The notes below the pieces were generated by a model. That model saw only the letters and a program-made list of their open reading frames with translations. It did no database searches and was not told where the DNA came from. A stretch of DNA of 26,848 nt, taken from NCBI GenBank assembly GCA_011763485.2, contig JAANSK020102240.1:1-26848 (forward strand), written 5' to 3'. Position numbers and translations under genes: made by a program. Shown piece by piece: positions 1-12,400 of this stretch. How positions within the stretch are numbered: position 1 is the first letter of the stretch; every line of letters begins with the position of its first letter. This DNA is from Isoetes engelmannii (taxonomy: Eukaryota; Streptophyta; Lycopodiopsida; Isoetales; Isoetaceae).

Positions 1-13
1 GTATAACTATGCA

Positions 14-1210
14 GATGGTAAAATATATGAAATGGGATTTAATGTTCCAAGGGTTATGGGTTGTTGTAAGAAGAAAGAAGACTTCCTATTTTTTACTGAC
101 AAAGAACTGCAGGTCAAAAACAATAAAGCTAACAGATATCTGCTGAAACCCGTTGAAGATAGTTTATGTCCAAGAGTTTTTGGAAGATCACTTTTTGTTT
201 CCAAGAATTTATTATATTATTTGATGCCACCAACTGTTAGATCATAGGCAGCAAGGAAAATGTCAGAATCCATGCCAGGGTCTGCTGAAAAGTTCTGAGA
301 CATTAGCTGACATTTTTCATTTCCCAGCAGTTACAGAAAGCCATGATGATATTTCTCATTCAATTGGTAGTCTTTGGGATAAATTTGCAGGTCTAGGAAA
401 TGGTTCATAGAGCAACCTACTATCCTTTGTGCTGTCCAAGACAGCCTTGAAGTTGCTTCAGAAGCATGGTACTAATCCCATTAGAGGTGCCTTTTATGGA
501 AGATCTTATTGATCTTTCTGATCTGTCTGCTTTGATTGAAGTTTTTATGCACACAGCAGATCATACTGGAGACGAATTGGCCCTGTATCTTCGCACTTCT
601 TGTGAAGATGGTTATCAAGACATGTCTCAGATTTTAGCATGGTCTTCATACATATGATCTTAGATGCTACAGCTCATGCTGCAGGGAAAACAGAATTAGA
701 ATGTTGTATGAATGGCCAGCTATCATTCATAGATTTGTGGGAGGAAATTTTTGCATTTCTAAGTTTTGGGAATGATTCAGATCGCACGTTCGTTGCTGTT
801 GACCTCACAGAAAAACACTTGACTTTGGACTTCCCTTGGACAGATGTTCATGAACTGGATGCTAGTAGACATGAATTGGATTTGCCTCTTTCTCTATGTT
901 TACATGTTTCATTTGGCTGTCCACATGATAAGTCTGGAGAACCAACCTACACTGTTGAGTGCTTTTGACGTATATATCATACACTGCTATTGAAGGTCAA
1001 CTAAGCTGTTAATGGCCAATTACTGTTTCATGGGGCAATTTCTGTTTCTGCATTTCAGAAACCAGGTATTACGTACCATTGATGCATGTGACACTGAAAC
1101 ACTGTTTTCTAGATCTGGTATCGATGGGAGATGGTCTCTAATGTCAGCAGGTCAGTTTCATGCATATCATGCAGATAGGAAGCTGTTAGGACTGTTTCTT
1201 CTCGAAATAT
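14..1210 (+). pseudogene. Unrecognised decayed coding remnant
   Basis: Several protein-like stretches lie in series on the + strand in different frames, with no splice sites that would join them. They are an open stretch at 32-247, a stretch near 320-505 (containing SLWDKFAGLGNG and LSKTALKLLQKHGTNPIRG), one at 484-655 (DLSDLSALIEVF, DELALYLRTSCEDGYQDMSQ) and one at 648-967 (AAGKTELECCMNGQLSF, then DFPWTDVHELDASRHELDL). Composition and hydrophobic spacing look like a real globular protein, but stops and frame changes interrupt it repeatedly. I do not recognise the family. It shows no reverse transcriptase, integrase or transposase motif and does not match the missing N-terminus of the ARP9 gene downstream. 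It is most likely a pseudogene of a host protein; an exon cluster with sequencing errors is a weaker alternative. Confidence 0.4.
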
Positions 1211-1292
1211 AAGAACACTTTTATGAGCTTCAGTATAGTTCAGAGTATCTTCGGGGTCTTACTTTTCAAGCAGTGTTAGTCATCAGGAAGGG

Positions 1293-1720
1293 TGTTAGAT
1301 TTACTCTCACATGTGTGATGATGTCACACAGCTGACCTGGCATATTGCATGCCTATTGGCGACATGGCATATATAAGCCATAGTCATGCTCCACTTTTCT
1401 TTAGTTATTGCCGTTGCTAGCTAGGGTGTTTCTAGGGGCTCCTGTTGTATCTACCTTTCACAGATCCAAAGTGTACCACAAGAAGATAAAATATTTTGAT
1501 TTCGTGGTCCTTAAGTTGCATATTTGATAGATTTGCTTCCCTGTCATGCCCTTGCTCAGCTGGCTTGAATGTCTAACTGATGAGTGGAGACTTGTGTTAA
1601 GATATGGTTGTACTATGTTCATCATAATACTTGTAGATATACCTGTACATATCATTTATCAATTGTATCATTTTGTCCTATCTCTCTTCTCATGCGTCCT
1701 CTCTATTCCTAGATTTGAAT
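1293..1720 (+). mobile_element. Fossil LTR of a copia-type retrotransposon
   Basis: The stretch begins with TGTTAGA, a common plant copia LTR start. It has a TATA-like TATATAAG at 1370-1377 and is followed at 1722-1734 by TGGTATCAGAGCC, the classic plant primer binding site complementary to the initiator Met tRNA. This order (LTR start, TATA box, primer site) supports a left LTR of about 0.43 kb in + orientation. The exact 3' end is uncertain because the CA terminus is not clear. Related pieces occur at 2405-2500 (inverted) and 7540-7680. The element is old and incomplete. Confidence 0.65.
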
Positions 1721-1721
1721 A

Positions 1722-1734
1722 TGGTATCAGAGCC
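1722..1734 (+). other. Retrotransposon primer binding site
   Basis: TGGTATCAGAGCC matches the reverse complement of the 3' end of plant initiator Met tRNA, the site where copia and many gypsy elements start minus-strand synthesis. It sits just after the proposed LTR. Confidence 0.75.
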
Positions 1735-2400
1735 AACTAGAGTTGGACAATTGAGCTGCATTGCATCCTTGGTGATGGTAAGATGTACGGTATCCTTGAT
1801 GCATTGCTAAGATCTGAAAATCAGATTATATGAATTTGTCAGGAAACAGCAAAAGACCCAAGAAGGCTTGAATTCAGGTCGGATTTGAGCATTTAAAAGG
1901 CTTGTTCTCTCAAATCTTTGCTAGAATTTGAGAAATAAAAAGATCTGAGAATGCTTCAAGAATTCTTGGTATTTATAGTCAACATACAGGGCATTTTTCA
2001 GATCTTAATGCACTTTCTTGAATGTATTTGTCAATATTATCCTGATTGAAGGCAGATCTAGGAGGATTTGTTGTAGTATCTGCTAGGATGAAGAATTTTG
2101 GAGCAGGGAGTAGACCGGTATGGAGCATTCTTGTCAAAAGGGAAGACTGGAGCTTCAGATGTTCTTCTGTAATCCTTTTTGAAATTCCCAGATCTGGCTC
2201 AAGAAATCATCTACAGCATGAAGAGGCACTGGGTCTGCAGTCGGACTATATTTTTTGGATTCAAGGGTTGGATCTGCAGAACAAAGAGATTGGTTGATAA
2301 TGTTCAGGCAGAAATAGCCCTTTTGGTTGATAATGTTTGATAACCTGTTGAAATCCTGAAGGATGAAGGAAAGGCAAGGACAGAAGCGTAAGCACCTACT
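1735..2400 (+). mobile_element. Fossil LTR-element leader region
   Basis: This is AT-rich sequence downstream of the primer site, with several AGATCTGA-like words (for example near 1811 and 1940) and no recognisable gag or pol stretch. It is best read as the leftover 5' leader of the element whose LTR lies just upstream. It ends near an inverted LTR-like piece, so the element is truncated or rearranged. Confidence 0.4.
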
Positions 2401-2404
2401 AGCT

Positions 2405-2520
2405 CCTAGAGTGAACTGTCTATGGTGAGGCATGACTATGGCATATATAGTGATGCCATGTCAGCAACAGGTGGATGACTCAGCATGCACACTCATCATA
2501 CTCTACCATCCCCCTGGTGA
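2405..2520 (-). mobile_element. Inverted fossil LTR piece, same family
   Basis: Read on the minus strand, this contains GACATGGCA, an ATATAT box and GCCATAGTCATGC in the same order as the LTR at about 1361-1388. The family is therefore present in both orientations within 1.2 kb, by independent insertion or rearrangement. Both ends are unclear. Confidence 0.5.
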
Positions 2521-2582
2521 TGTTTATGGCTGAAAACCAAAAACAAACTTACAGAAATGAGATGCTAACATCCTCCCTGAAA

Positions 2583-2960
2583 TCAAACACTGCTCGTGTG
2601 ACAGAGCAAACTCAACCACAACATAAGCCATGGCTGCCATGTGATTATGGCCTTGAACCAGATTTTTCTTCCCCTGAACCGTTCCCTTTTTGTGTGAAAA
2701 TACACTTTCACATCATTACCAATATGAGCCTGCAGACTTGACTCTTGTAATACATAGAAATCAAAAATCTGTAATGCAGAGAATTGATATTGGAAATCAT
2801 GGCTCTTAGCAGTTCGAAATAACTCCTGTAATTCAGATTCTGTGCGCAAAATTTCTAGTCTAGAAGACACTAACTCAGATGTCTGCCTTGAATCCTCGCC
2901 AACCTCACACCTCCTTCCAGGAAAACCTCAAGATCTCCTGACAAACTCTTCTAAATCAGG
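2583..2960 (-). other. Minus-strand protein-like relic, unrecognised
   Basis: The minus strand has an open stretch with a charged, helix-like segment (SSRLEILRTESELQELF, about 2820-2870) and protein-like sequence continuing upstream to about 2960. I recognise no domain. It is flanked by LTR-derived sequence, so it may belong to a fossil element rather than a host gene. Confidence 0.25.
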
Positions 2961-3478
2961 CAGGAAATAGCTGTTAGGGAGCTGGTTAAATCTACCTTAC
3001 TCCGTAGAAGCATTTTGGGACGTTATAAAGCCGAAAACAGGATCTGGCCAGGTGAAGTTCTCATGAACTGACCTCGGATGTACCAATTTGATGTTAGAAA
3101 AAAGGAATTATATAAGTAGTGACTCCTATTCATAAAGGAAAAAGGGTAAAATACAAAACATAGAATTCTGTAGTTTTATAGTCCTCAGTGATGATGTGCC
3201 AAAATCTGATGCACTTTATGTGGGGATGACGCGTCATCATTTCACCCATTTATGTATATTAGAAGGGTGAGAGACAGTTCCCTTAAATCGGAACCAGCAA
3301 ATTTTTGGCAACCTGGCTGTGCATCTTGCAGAATGATTGTTTATGTACGTTTTACGCATCTACTTTCAGAAGACAAAAACTCGATCTAGGATAGAAGTCT
3401 TGGGGTCTTATTTTGTGGGAATGGTTTTGTCCTTGGTAATTTCCTTCGTATGTTCATCTGACAAGGACTAAACTGCAG

Positions 3479-6400
3479 GTTTGTGGAGACCTTTCCACCA
3501 TATGGAATTGGATGCTAACTGAGAAGCTCTTTTTGCCAATAGAAAGCCGTCAAAATCTGTCTGTTCTTCTGGTTGCGCCTGATACACTTGACAATCGAGG
3601 TATGCATTTGTTTCTGGAGATAGCAGTTTTCTTCAGGTCAAAAGGCTCCCGTATTTGACGTAATAGCAGATGGCCGATTTTCCCTACACAACACTTCACA
3701 CTTTTTGCCTAATCACTGTCATGTGGCTATTTTTGCCAAATTGAACTTCGATGCTGTGTGCTTTTTGATCTTGGATTAAGAAGCTTCCTGCCTTCACCTT
3801 TATATTGCCTCTGAGGGAATAATGTAACTGCAGCGTTTCGTTTTATCTGTTTCAACGCAATCTTCAGAAGCAGAATCAATGCAGATAACATCTTTCTGTG
3901 TCCCAACAGTACTTGAAATGTGTAAGTATGTTAGAAACAGGAAGTGAAATCAAGGCAAGTGAGATCAAGCTAAGTGCACACAGGACCGCAAGAGGAATAT
4001 GGCCACAGTCCATGGAACAGCAGGTATGGTGAAATAACTCGCCACCCAACTGTTGACCTCAAACGAATCTGAACCTCCCACTGAGCTGAGAGCTGACACA
4101 CAAGAGGAACATACCACTAGACATACCTGATTTCCAGATTCATGAGATTCCAGATCCATGTAACTGACTCTCTTATGTAGGAGAAACAATGCCAGCTCTC
4201 CTTTCACCTTTCCTAAGACCTTCCACCCAAAGGTAGCTTAGCCATATCCTAATATGGCTGTTTTACCCTTTTATGCCCTTATGAGCTATGCCTCGAAGGC
4301 CTTAAAATTCATAGTGCATTGGATCAAATCCATGATTCCCACTGCCACAACCTTTTACATCATCAGACATATGGTTTTGATTAAGAAATTTTTCTAAGTT
4401 CCCCGGACTTAGGTAAACTGCAAAGGAAAGTGAATGGACTCGCCACCTAACCTTAGATTCAGCCAGTGAATCACCCACCAAGCAGAGAGCTAGCAGCGCA
4501 CAAGCAGGTCAAGAATTTTTATCAGTATTGAAATCCCTGATCTGTTTACACAGATCACATATCCGGGGTGCTTGCTACTTAAATGATATTTAGCTGATAT
4601 CCATAAAAGCAGACAGCCCACGGTGTAAGAAACAATTTGTCTCAGTTGGAATGGCAGCTCTCAGTTGGAATGGCAGCTCCGACCGACCCCAGCTTTCAGA
4701 GACCGGCACTCGAGAGGCATTGTTTCAAAGATTGATACTCGAGAAGCATTGTTTCAACCCCTACCAAACTCTTTCTTTTGTTTTCTTGAAATCCCAATTC
4801 CTTGCACAATGCCAGTCTCTCCTTTCTGAAACAACCATGCCACTTATTTGAAACAACCATGCCACGGCTCCAACACAGCGACCACGACCCCAACACAACG
4901 ATCCCATCCACGTTCTCATGTCGCCATTGACCTACATCTATGACAGATAAGCTCAGTACATCATCTTGTCGTCCTAAATAGAAACAACGATCTCTCTACA
5001 AATGGCAAATGAAATAAAAAATAGAAACAACGATCTCTCTACAAACAGCAAATGAAATCAAGGTAAGTGCACACAGGACCGCAAGAGGAATATGGCCAGT
5101 GTCCACAGACAGCAGAAACAGTGAATAACTCACCACCCCAACCTTGAGCTCAAATGAATCTGAACTCCAACTCCCCACCTAGCTGAGAGCTGGCACACAA
5201 GAGGAACATATCACTAGACATCCCTGATCTCTCAATTCATGATATTCCAGATCCATGTAACTGCCTCTCTTATATAGGAGAAACAATGCTAGCTCTCTTT
5301 TCACCTTTCCCCATGATCATCCACCGAAAGATAGCTTAGCCAATAAGGCTTCCACCTGATATGGCTGTTTTATCCGTTTATGCCCTTACGCGCTGCCCTC
5401 AGAAGGCCTCACCAAGTACCAAACCCATATTGCATTAGATGAAATCCATGATCCCCGATCAGTCTACACCAACTGCTACAGATTCCAGCTCAAAATCTTA
5501 ACCTATTCTAAGAAGATGGACACTCATACCTGCTTTAGTAGCTTTGCCTCTTGCACCTATTAGGTGTTCTTTCAAATTTTTCGACTTAGATTGTAATTTA
5601 CCAGATTAGGACATCGATCTAAATGCAGCTGTTCATTTTTCTTTCTAATCAATGTCTCTGCCTTCCTAAGCCTGTAAGTGGACAAGAAGCTTCCAATATT
5701 TCAAGTAAATTGGAATCCCTAGCAGCCCTATCAAAATGTAGGTGATCCATTTTCATTCTTCGTGTTTTTATATTGATCTATATTTCTTACAAAAATATAT
5801 CCCGGAACTATTTTAACAGCCGTCCAATGTGACTGCTTATGATTAGTCACAAACCGACTCAACACTTCCACAAAAAAAAGTGTATCATGCTGAGTGACTG
5901 TGAGATATATCAGGCAGGACATCACCAAGCGCTTCATTAAAATGTGGCATCATTCCATAAGTGTGCCTGGTTCAATTGGCAATATAGCAGGCCCTTTTTT
6001 AGGACAGTGTCGTGCTAAATGGGCTGACTTTTGTTCAATGTAGGACAGTGCCTTACTATGTGTCAGCCTGTTTAAAACTGTAATGACAGGTTTGCCATTT
6101 ATAATGTGATTTTTCTTTGCCATTAATGATGTTCAGGAAGGTTATTGTTGATAACAATGAGTATTCTAATGATTTGCAGAAGTGAAGGAAATGCTGTCCA
6201 TTCTATTAAAGGAGCTAAAATTCCATTCTGCTGTTGTTCACCAAGTAATTTGTTTTTTACGTGCTTTTTTCTGTCTGTACTTCTTAGTATAATTAATGTT
6301 GCAGCTAGGCCTTCTGTACGGAATCTTTAGTATCTTTCTCTCAGGTAGTATTAAAACCTATCTGAGCAGATTTTTACTATAAGTTCTGTTAGATTAATAT

Positions 6401-9400
6401 TTTGTTTGTATACTTTAGAGAACAGGAGGGTTTTCCTCCTGGAGGTTTTCTATATTGTATGTGTTATGGTCTCATAGGCCCTTTGGGTAAAGGGTCTTCC
6501 GTAGGCGTCAATAATTCTTCCTTCCTTTCTTGTGCTTGTATCTTAGTCTGTCCCAGCATTCCATATATTGTCCAGGTCATTATAGCATGTTTCCGGTACA
6601 ATAGCTGTGCGTAAGTGACCATCAACACATCAGCCAAGTACTGTAAAAGAGTTTTAGCTCTAAACCTCCCACTTTGTGGGAGACTGCTCTTTCAAGGATT
6701 AATGAATGAGCAGAAAATTGCTGAAGAGGGATTCTCGGCTGTTACAAAGACATGATTGTTCTTCTTTATTTTGCTTATACAACAGTCAAAAGCAATCAAA
6801 GCAAGGGATGACATTTTAATGCGATGACATTGGGCTGACTCCCAGATCTACAGCTGACAAAATATGATGATAAGGCCACTGGCATTTTAATTGTAGCTGA
6901 CGTGTCCGCTCAGCTATGCCGTATCTTCTCATGTTCATATTTCTTTGAAACTTCAAAGTGCGGTTCTACTGTCTGAAAGACTCGGGCAGATTTTATTTTA
7001 AGGTTGTGTCAACAGGTGAAGCTTTTGGCACTAGATTTGAATGTAGCAGTGAGTTGTATTTGACAACCCCTCCACAGTACACTCACAATCAATAAGCCAG
7101 ATCTTAGTGCCTTCAAGTTCACTTTTTTCTGCGGTGCCAAACACTTTCCTGGTTTTTGAGTTGGTTTGTTCATTTTATCATAATGTTTGTGTGTATTGGA
7201 TTTTTTTGTAGGAGTGTATTGCAGCCACCTTTGGAAATGGGGTTCCTTCTGCTTGTGTGGTGAACCTGGGCGCTCAAGTTACCTCCATAACTTGTGTTGA
7301 AGTAAGCATAAGCTTACCATTTAGAATTGAGTAATAGCATGCAAAATTCAATAAGATCTCATTTGTGCAGGAGGGAGTAGCAATCCCAACAACGCGTTTG
7401 GTACTTCCATATGGCGGAGAGGTAAGATTTCTATTTGTTTGAAAGAAATATTTTATCAACAGCTGTAGCTGAGAATAGGATATTTCTGTGGGGAAGCAAA
7501 AGGTTACTCTTAGAAATCAGTACTCTATGATTGCCATTTGTTAGCATTTCAGATGCCTATACCTGAGTGATGGCGTCACATGCGGTGACATTGTGGATGA
7601 CATGGCACCTATAATCCATAGTCATTCGAGTTAGAGTTCAGTTTTTCTCTCACAGGCTTTTTGCAGATTCCTTGAGCGTCTTCTAGCCAACTCAAGCATT
7701 TTGTATCTCCTTTGTCATTTCGTCTATGATTCAAAATGTCTTCACCATTAAGTAGGCTGCTTGGCAATTAATATCTTATATCAAGTTTACATTGTCTTTG
7801 TTGCTTCTTGAAGAACAGCCTGTAAATTTTGCTTGGGTTCTTGGTTTACACTTTTAAAAGCCTGCGGCATCTTACCTTCATGACATCTGCTGCTCTCTTC
7901 CTGTTTCTGCTTGTTGCTTTCCCATTATCAGCACTTAGGTGGAACTTGGGATCGTGAGGGAAAACATGTAAGCTTTGAACTTTCTCTAGCTGTCTCGACA
8001 TGTAAGCTAGGAACATGATAAAGAGTTTTAGTACGATGAATGGCCAAAGAAGGAAATGACTGTTTTAATCTCCTTTCTATTATAGCGCCAAAATTTCTAG
8101 AATTCTGCTTGCAGAAGTTTAAATATTTGTCTCACGTTTATACCACATTTTAGCGTTAATTTTTCTTAGACCTAGTTACGTTATAGAAAGTGTTGACAAA
8201 ACTTGAACCAAGTTTTCTTTTAACCAAACATCTCCAAGCAGATCCCAGAACTACTAAGTGTCAGAACTTATTATGTATTAATATTACGAAGTCTCCAGAA
8301 TTAGAATTCTTGGGTCGACTATCTGTACGGAATCTTGATTTCGCATCAAAAGCTAAATGCTGTACATCCAGTTCATCAATGCCCGAAAACCATCTTGTTT
8401 GTTGCACGAATTGGTCTAGAACGGCTCTAGAATGCACTGGGGGTCTAGAACAGGTCTAGTTGCAAGTTTTTCCCCTTGAAAGGTCGGATCTAGAGTTTAT
8501 TGCTCGGAACTGGTGTTTGCTGGAACGGTTTTTGTCGGATTTGAAGTTTGGGCGAGCATCTAGAGTTCTGGATGATTCTGGAAAAAGATTTTTTGGAGTC
8601 GATTTGTGCCATTTGGCAAAACTGGGAAAGGTTGTCGTCAATTGGTAAATTGGTAACGTACAAGAGGATATCGGCATTGGTTTGTGTACAAATCACATCC
8701 GTAGCATCTCAAGGCACAAATAGAGATGAGTTATCGAAATTTTTGCTGGATCTTCTATTGGAGGCCTGTATAGAATTACGGCAGTCCTTATCGGAGAGGT
8801 AGCAGTGTTGTCTGTTTCTTGTGGGAAAGAAGAGTCGGATTTGCTCTTTGAGTTGGGCAGCGATATTGTTTTTTGAGATGTTCTTACTCTTCAGGAGTGG
8901 ATTTCAGGCAAGGACACTGTGGTTCAAGGGAAATTAGTTTCCTGGAAAGTGTCATCATGGACAGTTTTTCTTCCCAGTCTGCACAGCAGCTCTATTCAGA
9001 TTATAGTACCTTTGAAAGGCAAGCCTCTGATTATGCATAATTACGAAGAATGGAGATTTCATGTGACTTGATCATCCATTTCCTAAGGTTTGTGACATGT
9101 TGTGAGAAGAAAGAACTGTTCAGATACTCGTGATGAAGACAAACTTTACAATTCCATACTGTTCACCATTGATGATTCTTGTGTTCAACTCATTTTTTAC
9201 TTCCAAGGATTTGTGAAAGTATTTGAGATCTCAATTTGGGCAGGGACATGTACTGCTTACCGGTAGCAGAATGGTATGCATTTGAGTCCCTATCTCATGA
9301 TAATTATTTCCAGTGGAACATCTTTATGAAGAAGCCTACTTACTGTCATGGTTACTGGGACATTGTGAGTGGTCACCATGCAAGGTCATCGACCCAAGAT

Positions 9401-12400
9401 CCACAAATTTTGATGTGTGAAATGGCAAGGGGTTGGATCTTATTCGTTTTAACATTGATCGAAAAATATATCCATGGGTCTTATCTAACAAATTATGGTA
9501 TTGTTTACAGCTCAGATTTGGTAAGCTGGTCTAAGAATTTGAGAATTGTTGGCTGGGAATCTGAGGATAGGGAGTGACATATATCATCTTGTCTTGAGAA
9601 TGTGATGATTTTGTGATGGAGCAGGAAGCTGAACATGTAAAAGATGGAAATGCCACCAAAACTTCAAATTTTGGTGTCGAATCATATGTGTGATGTTCCT
9701 GGTGCCAATATGTATGAGTGTGGCATCCCTTTGGCCAGTTGCTTTTGGCCAGGCAGGTGAATGAAGGTCGGAAGTGATCGAAGCAATTCTGCAAAGTGGA
9801 GAACACACTATTGAAAAACAATCTTAAACGAATGAAAATTTGTGGTTTGAAGGTTATGCCTGCTTAAGTAGATCACATCAATAAATGCTAGGTAGTCACC
9901 ATTAATAGTTTGTGGCATATGTTTACTGTCCAGGACATTACAAGGACTCTGCTTTGGGTTCAAAAACAGTGTCGGAATTGGCCGCCTATACAGACGGATC
10001 CTTTGAATGATCCTTTGGACTTTTGGATGCTGAACCAGCTAAAAGAAGTACATTGTGCAATAATGGTATGGCTTCTTATATGATGCATGAGGACCTTTTT
10101 TTCAATGAGAAGACATAGAATTAGTCCTAAAACTCTGATCTTGCAGCTTTTTGTGTTCCTTTTCCTTGTTTAAGAGTTGTGGTCTCTATAGCTTCTACTA
10201 AATTTTTTTAGGACGCCTTATTTTCCTGCAATTTAAGGATGAATGACCACCTTCTAGCATAGTATAGTTTTGGCTTCGAACCAGTATAGTTTAGTCACGA
10301 AGATTGCCACTCAGTTGTCCTTTGTTTCTCATTGTTTGTTGAAGGCATCTAACCAACTACTGTCTACAGGGGGGTGGTCATCATGTTCTCGTAGAGGTGT
10401 ATGCTTATACTGCAGGTTTACCTGGGAAGGTTTCGAAAGTTACTTTGACCTCTGTAAATGTATGTTTATTACATGCATATTCGTTCATGGATAAACGATT
10501 TTTGTGACAGTATCCATTATAATTATGGCAACCAGCAGATTCCACCAATGGGCCTTTTTCATCCTGCACTCCTTGGACCAGAGGAGTTGAAATGTCCATC
10601 TCGTTCATGGTGAGGACCAGGCATCTTTTTTTCCTTACACTCTTTCTTTCTTTCATCTATGTTAATGGGAAAGTCAAGGACGATTGATGAGAAAATCAAT
10701 GGACCTCTAAAATTATCCATTCAATGATTCTTTAATCCAAACTTTTATGATCCGGTCTTGCTGGCTAAGTTTTTTAGTGATATTTATCCATTAATGTATA
10801 CGATAAGCCCGTGTTCAAAGCTCCTAAAATGTTCTTCCAGTATTGCAAGCGATAAAGGGTTAAAAGTCAGAAGGATATTCAAGGGGAGGAGGGGGTCAAC
10901 ATAGAAAGAAAGAGATCTTCAGAAGCAAGAGAGCTAAGCATTTTGAGGATAAAACCACAATGTGGTTCTGTTCCCCTTTCCACCAACGATGTCTGCTATA
11001 GTTGTGTTTACGGATGAAATTATGCTTTAATTAGAGGTTAATGAACTCCTTGCAGGTTCTAAATCTGGTTTCTACTTGGCATCATTTACGAGGGAATTTG
11101 TTGCCTATTGAGGCATCTGCATAGAAAGAAAGAAAGGTTCATGTTTACTAAAAGCCCATACTGTGTTGAGTTCTCCTTTATGGTCTAAACTGTGAGATCT
11201 TCTTACTTGTTTCCCAGGCAGAGGCCTGAAACTTAGAGAACACCTCTACATTGCTTTTGATAGAATAAAAACCCATATATCTGGGCTTACCATATATCTG
11301 CTTCATACCATCCATAGCGAAAAATCTCAAGGCTTTACATGCATCAAAACTAGACTAGTTTAGACTGTCTTGGCTGTAGAAGATGGAAAATGAGCTCATC
11401 TTATTATAAAACCTACAAGATTCACATAAAAGTGGTTGGTTTCCAGAGCTGGCATGGTTTCTTCTGGTTGGTTTCTTTCGACATTGAATGGGTTAGAAAC
11501 GAGAATCCCACAACTCTGCAATTAATCTTGTAACTAAAATATAGCTATGATCTTTGGGCACGGGGCCTGGTGACATTGAGTGTTTTCAACTCATTTCTTA
11601 TTTGGCAACGTCATTTTTCATTACGACTGCCAAGGTCTATTGTTCTCTGTCTCACATTCGCCTAGTCTGATAGCATCAAGATTGACATCTTTGAGCTTAG
11701 CATTGTGTATTCCTCTGGCCCGTTATGTAGGAAGCTGCAGGTTTGCTTCTTCTCAGTAAGAGTGGCTGCAAAGTCGTCTCTTGGTAGGTGTCTTGCTTTG
11801 CTGCTATCTCCTATTAGTCACTGGGGGCATTGTGGCCATTCTTTCCCACAATCCCTAAATGTTTACCTCCTCTTGGGATAGTCTGAACTTCTTTACGGAT
11901 GGGCTGAACATGATATGGACATTTATGAATTTTTTTTCTAACTAGTACAAGCAGGCATTATACAGACCACGAGGATATGCTGGATGATGTACTTGATCTT
12001 GGAAAAAGAGCCGAAAATCTTGATCAGGGGCTTGGGAATGTTGAAACTCCAGTTATAACACGGAATGTCAGTACATCCATTTCAACAGTAGATTCACTTT
12101 TGCCACTTCATCTGGCCATTGTCAACAGCATACTTTCTGCAGGTAACCATTTTGGGCATCCTTTTTAAAGTTAGGTTGGTCTTGAATATACCTTTTTTAT
12201 GGTTTAGTAAAGAAATAAATATTTCTTGGTCTTGAAATATAAATTGGATTCCTTTTGGTCGATAAAATTAGATATTCACTCTGTAATTTCACAGGTCGTA
12301 TGGATATTCAGATGAGGTTTTTTTCCAATATCCAACTTGTAAGTTGTAAATCATGCCTTTATTCGGCTATCTTTTGTTCCTAAGACTTCTGGTTTAACTA

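Larger units (their letters stand above)
3600..6179 (+). other. ARP9 intron of 2.6 kb filled with repeats
   Basis: The donor follows CGA-G and the acceptor precedes AA-GTG, rebuilding a Glu codon as in the family (DNREVKE). The intron holds a long direct repeat pair, a third partial copy, and several short tandem duplications, listed separately. The stretch at 5480-6179 shows no recognisable feature except an AGGACAGTG word repeated at 6001 and 6043. Confidence 0.75.

Noticed and set aside
6667-6683. Perfect hairpin as a structured RNA
   Set aside because: A 7-bp stem with a 3-nt loop is too small to call without conservation, and no snoRNA boxes are near.
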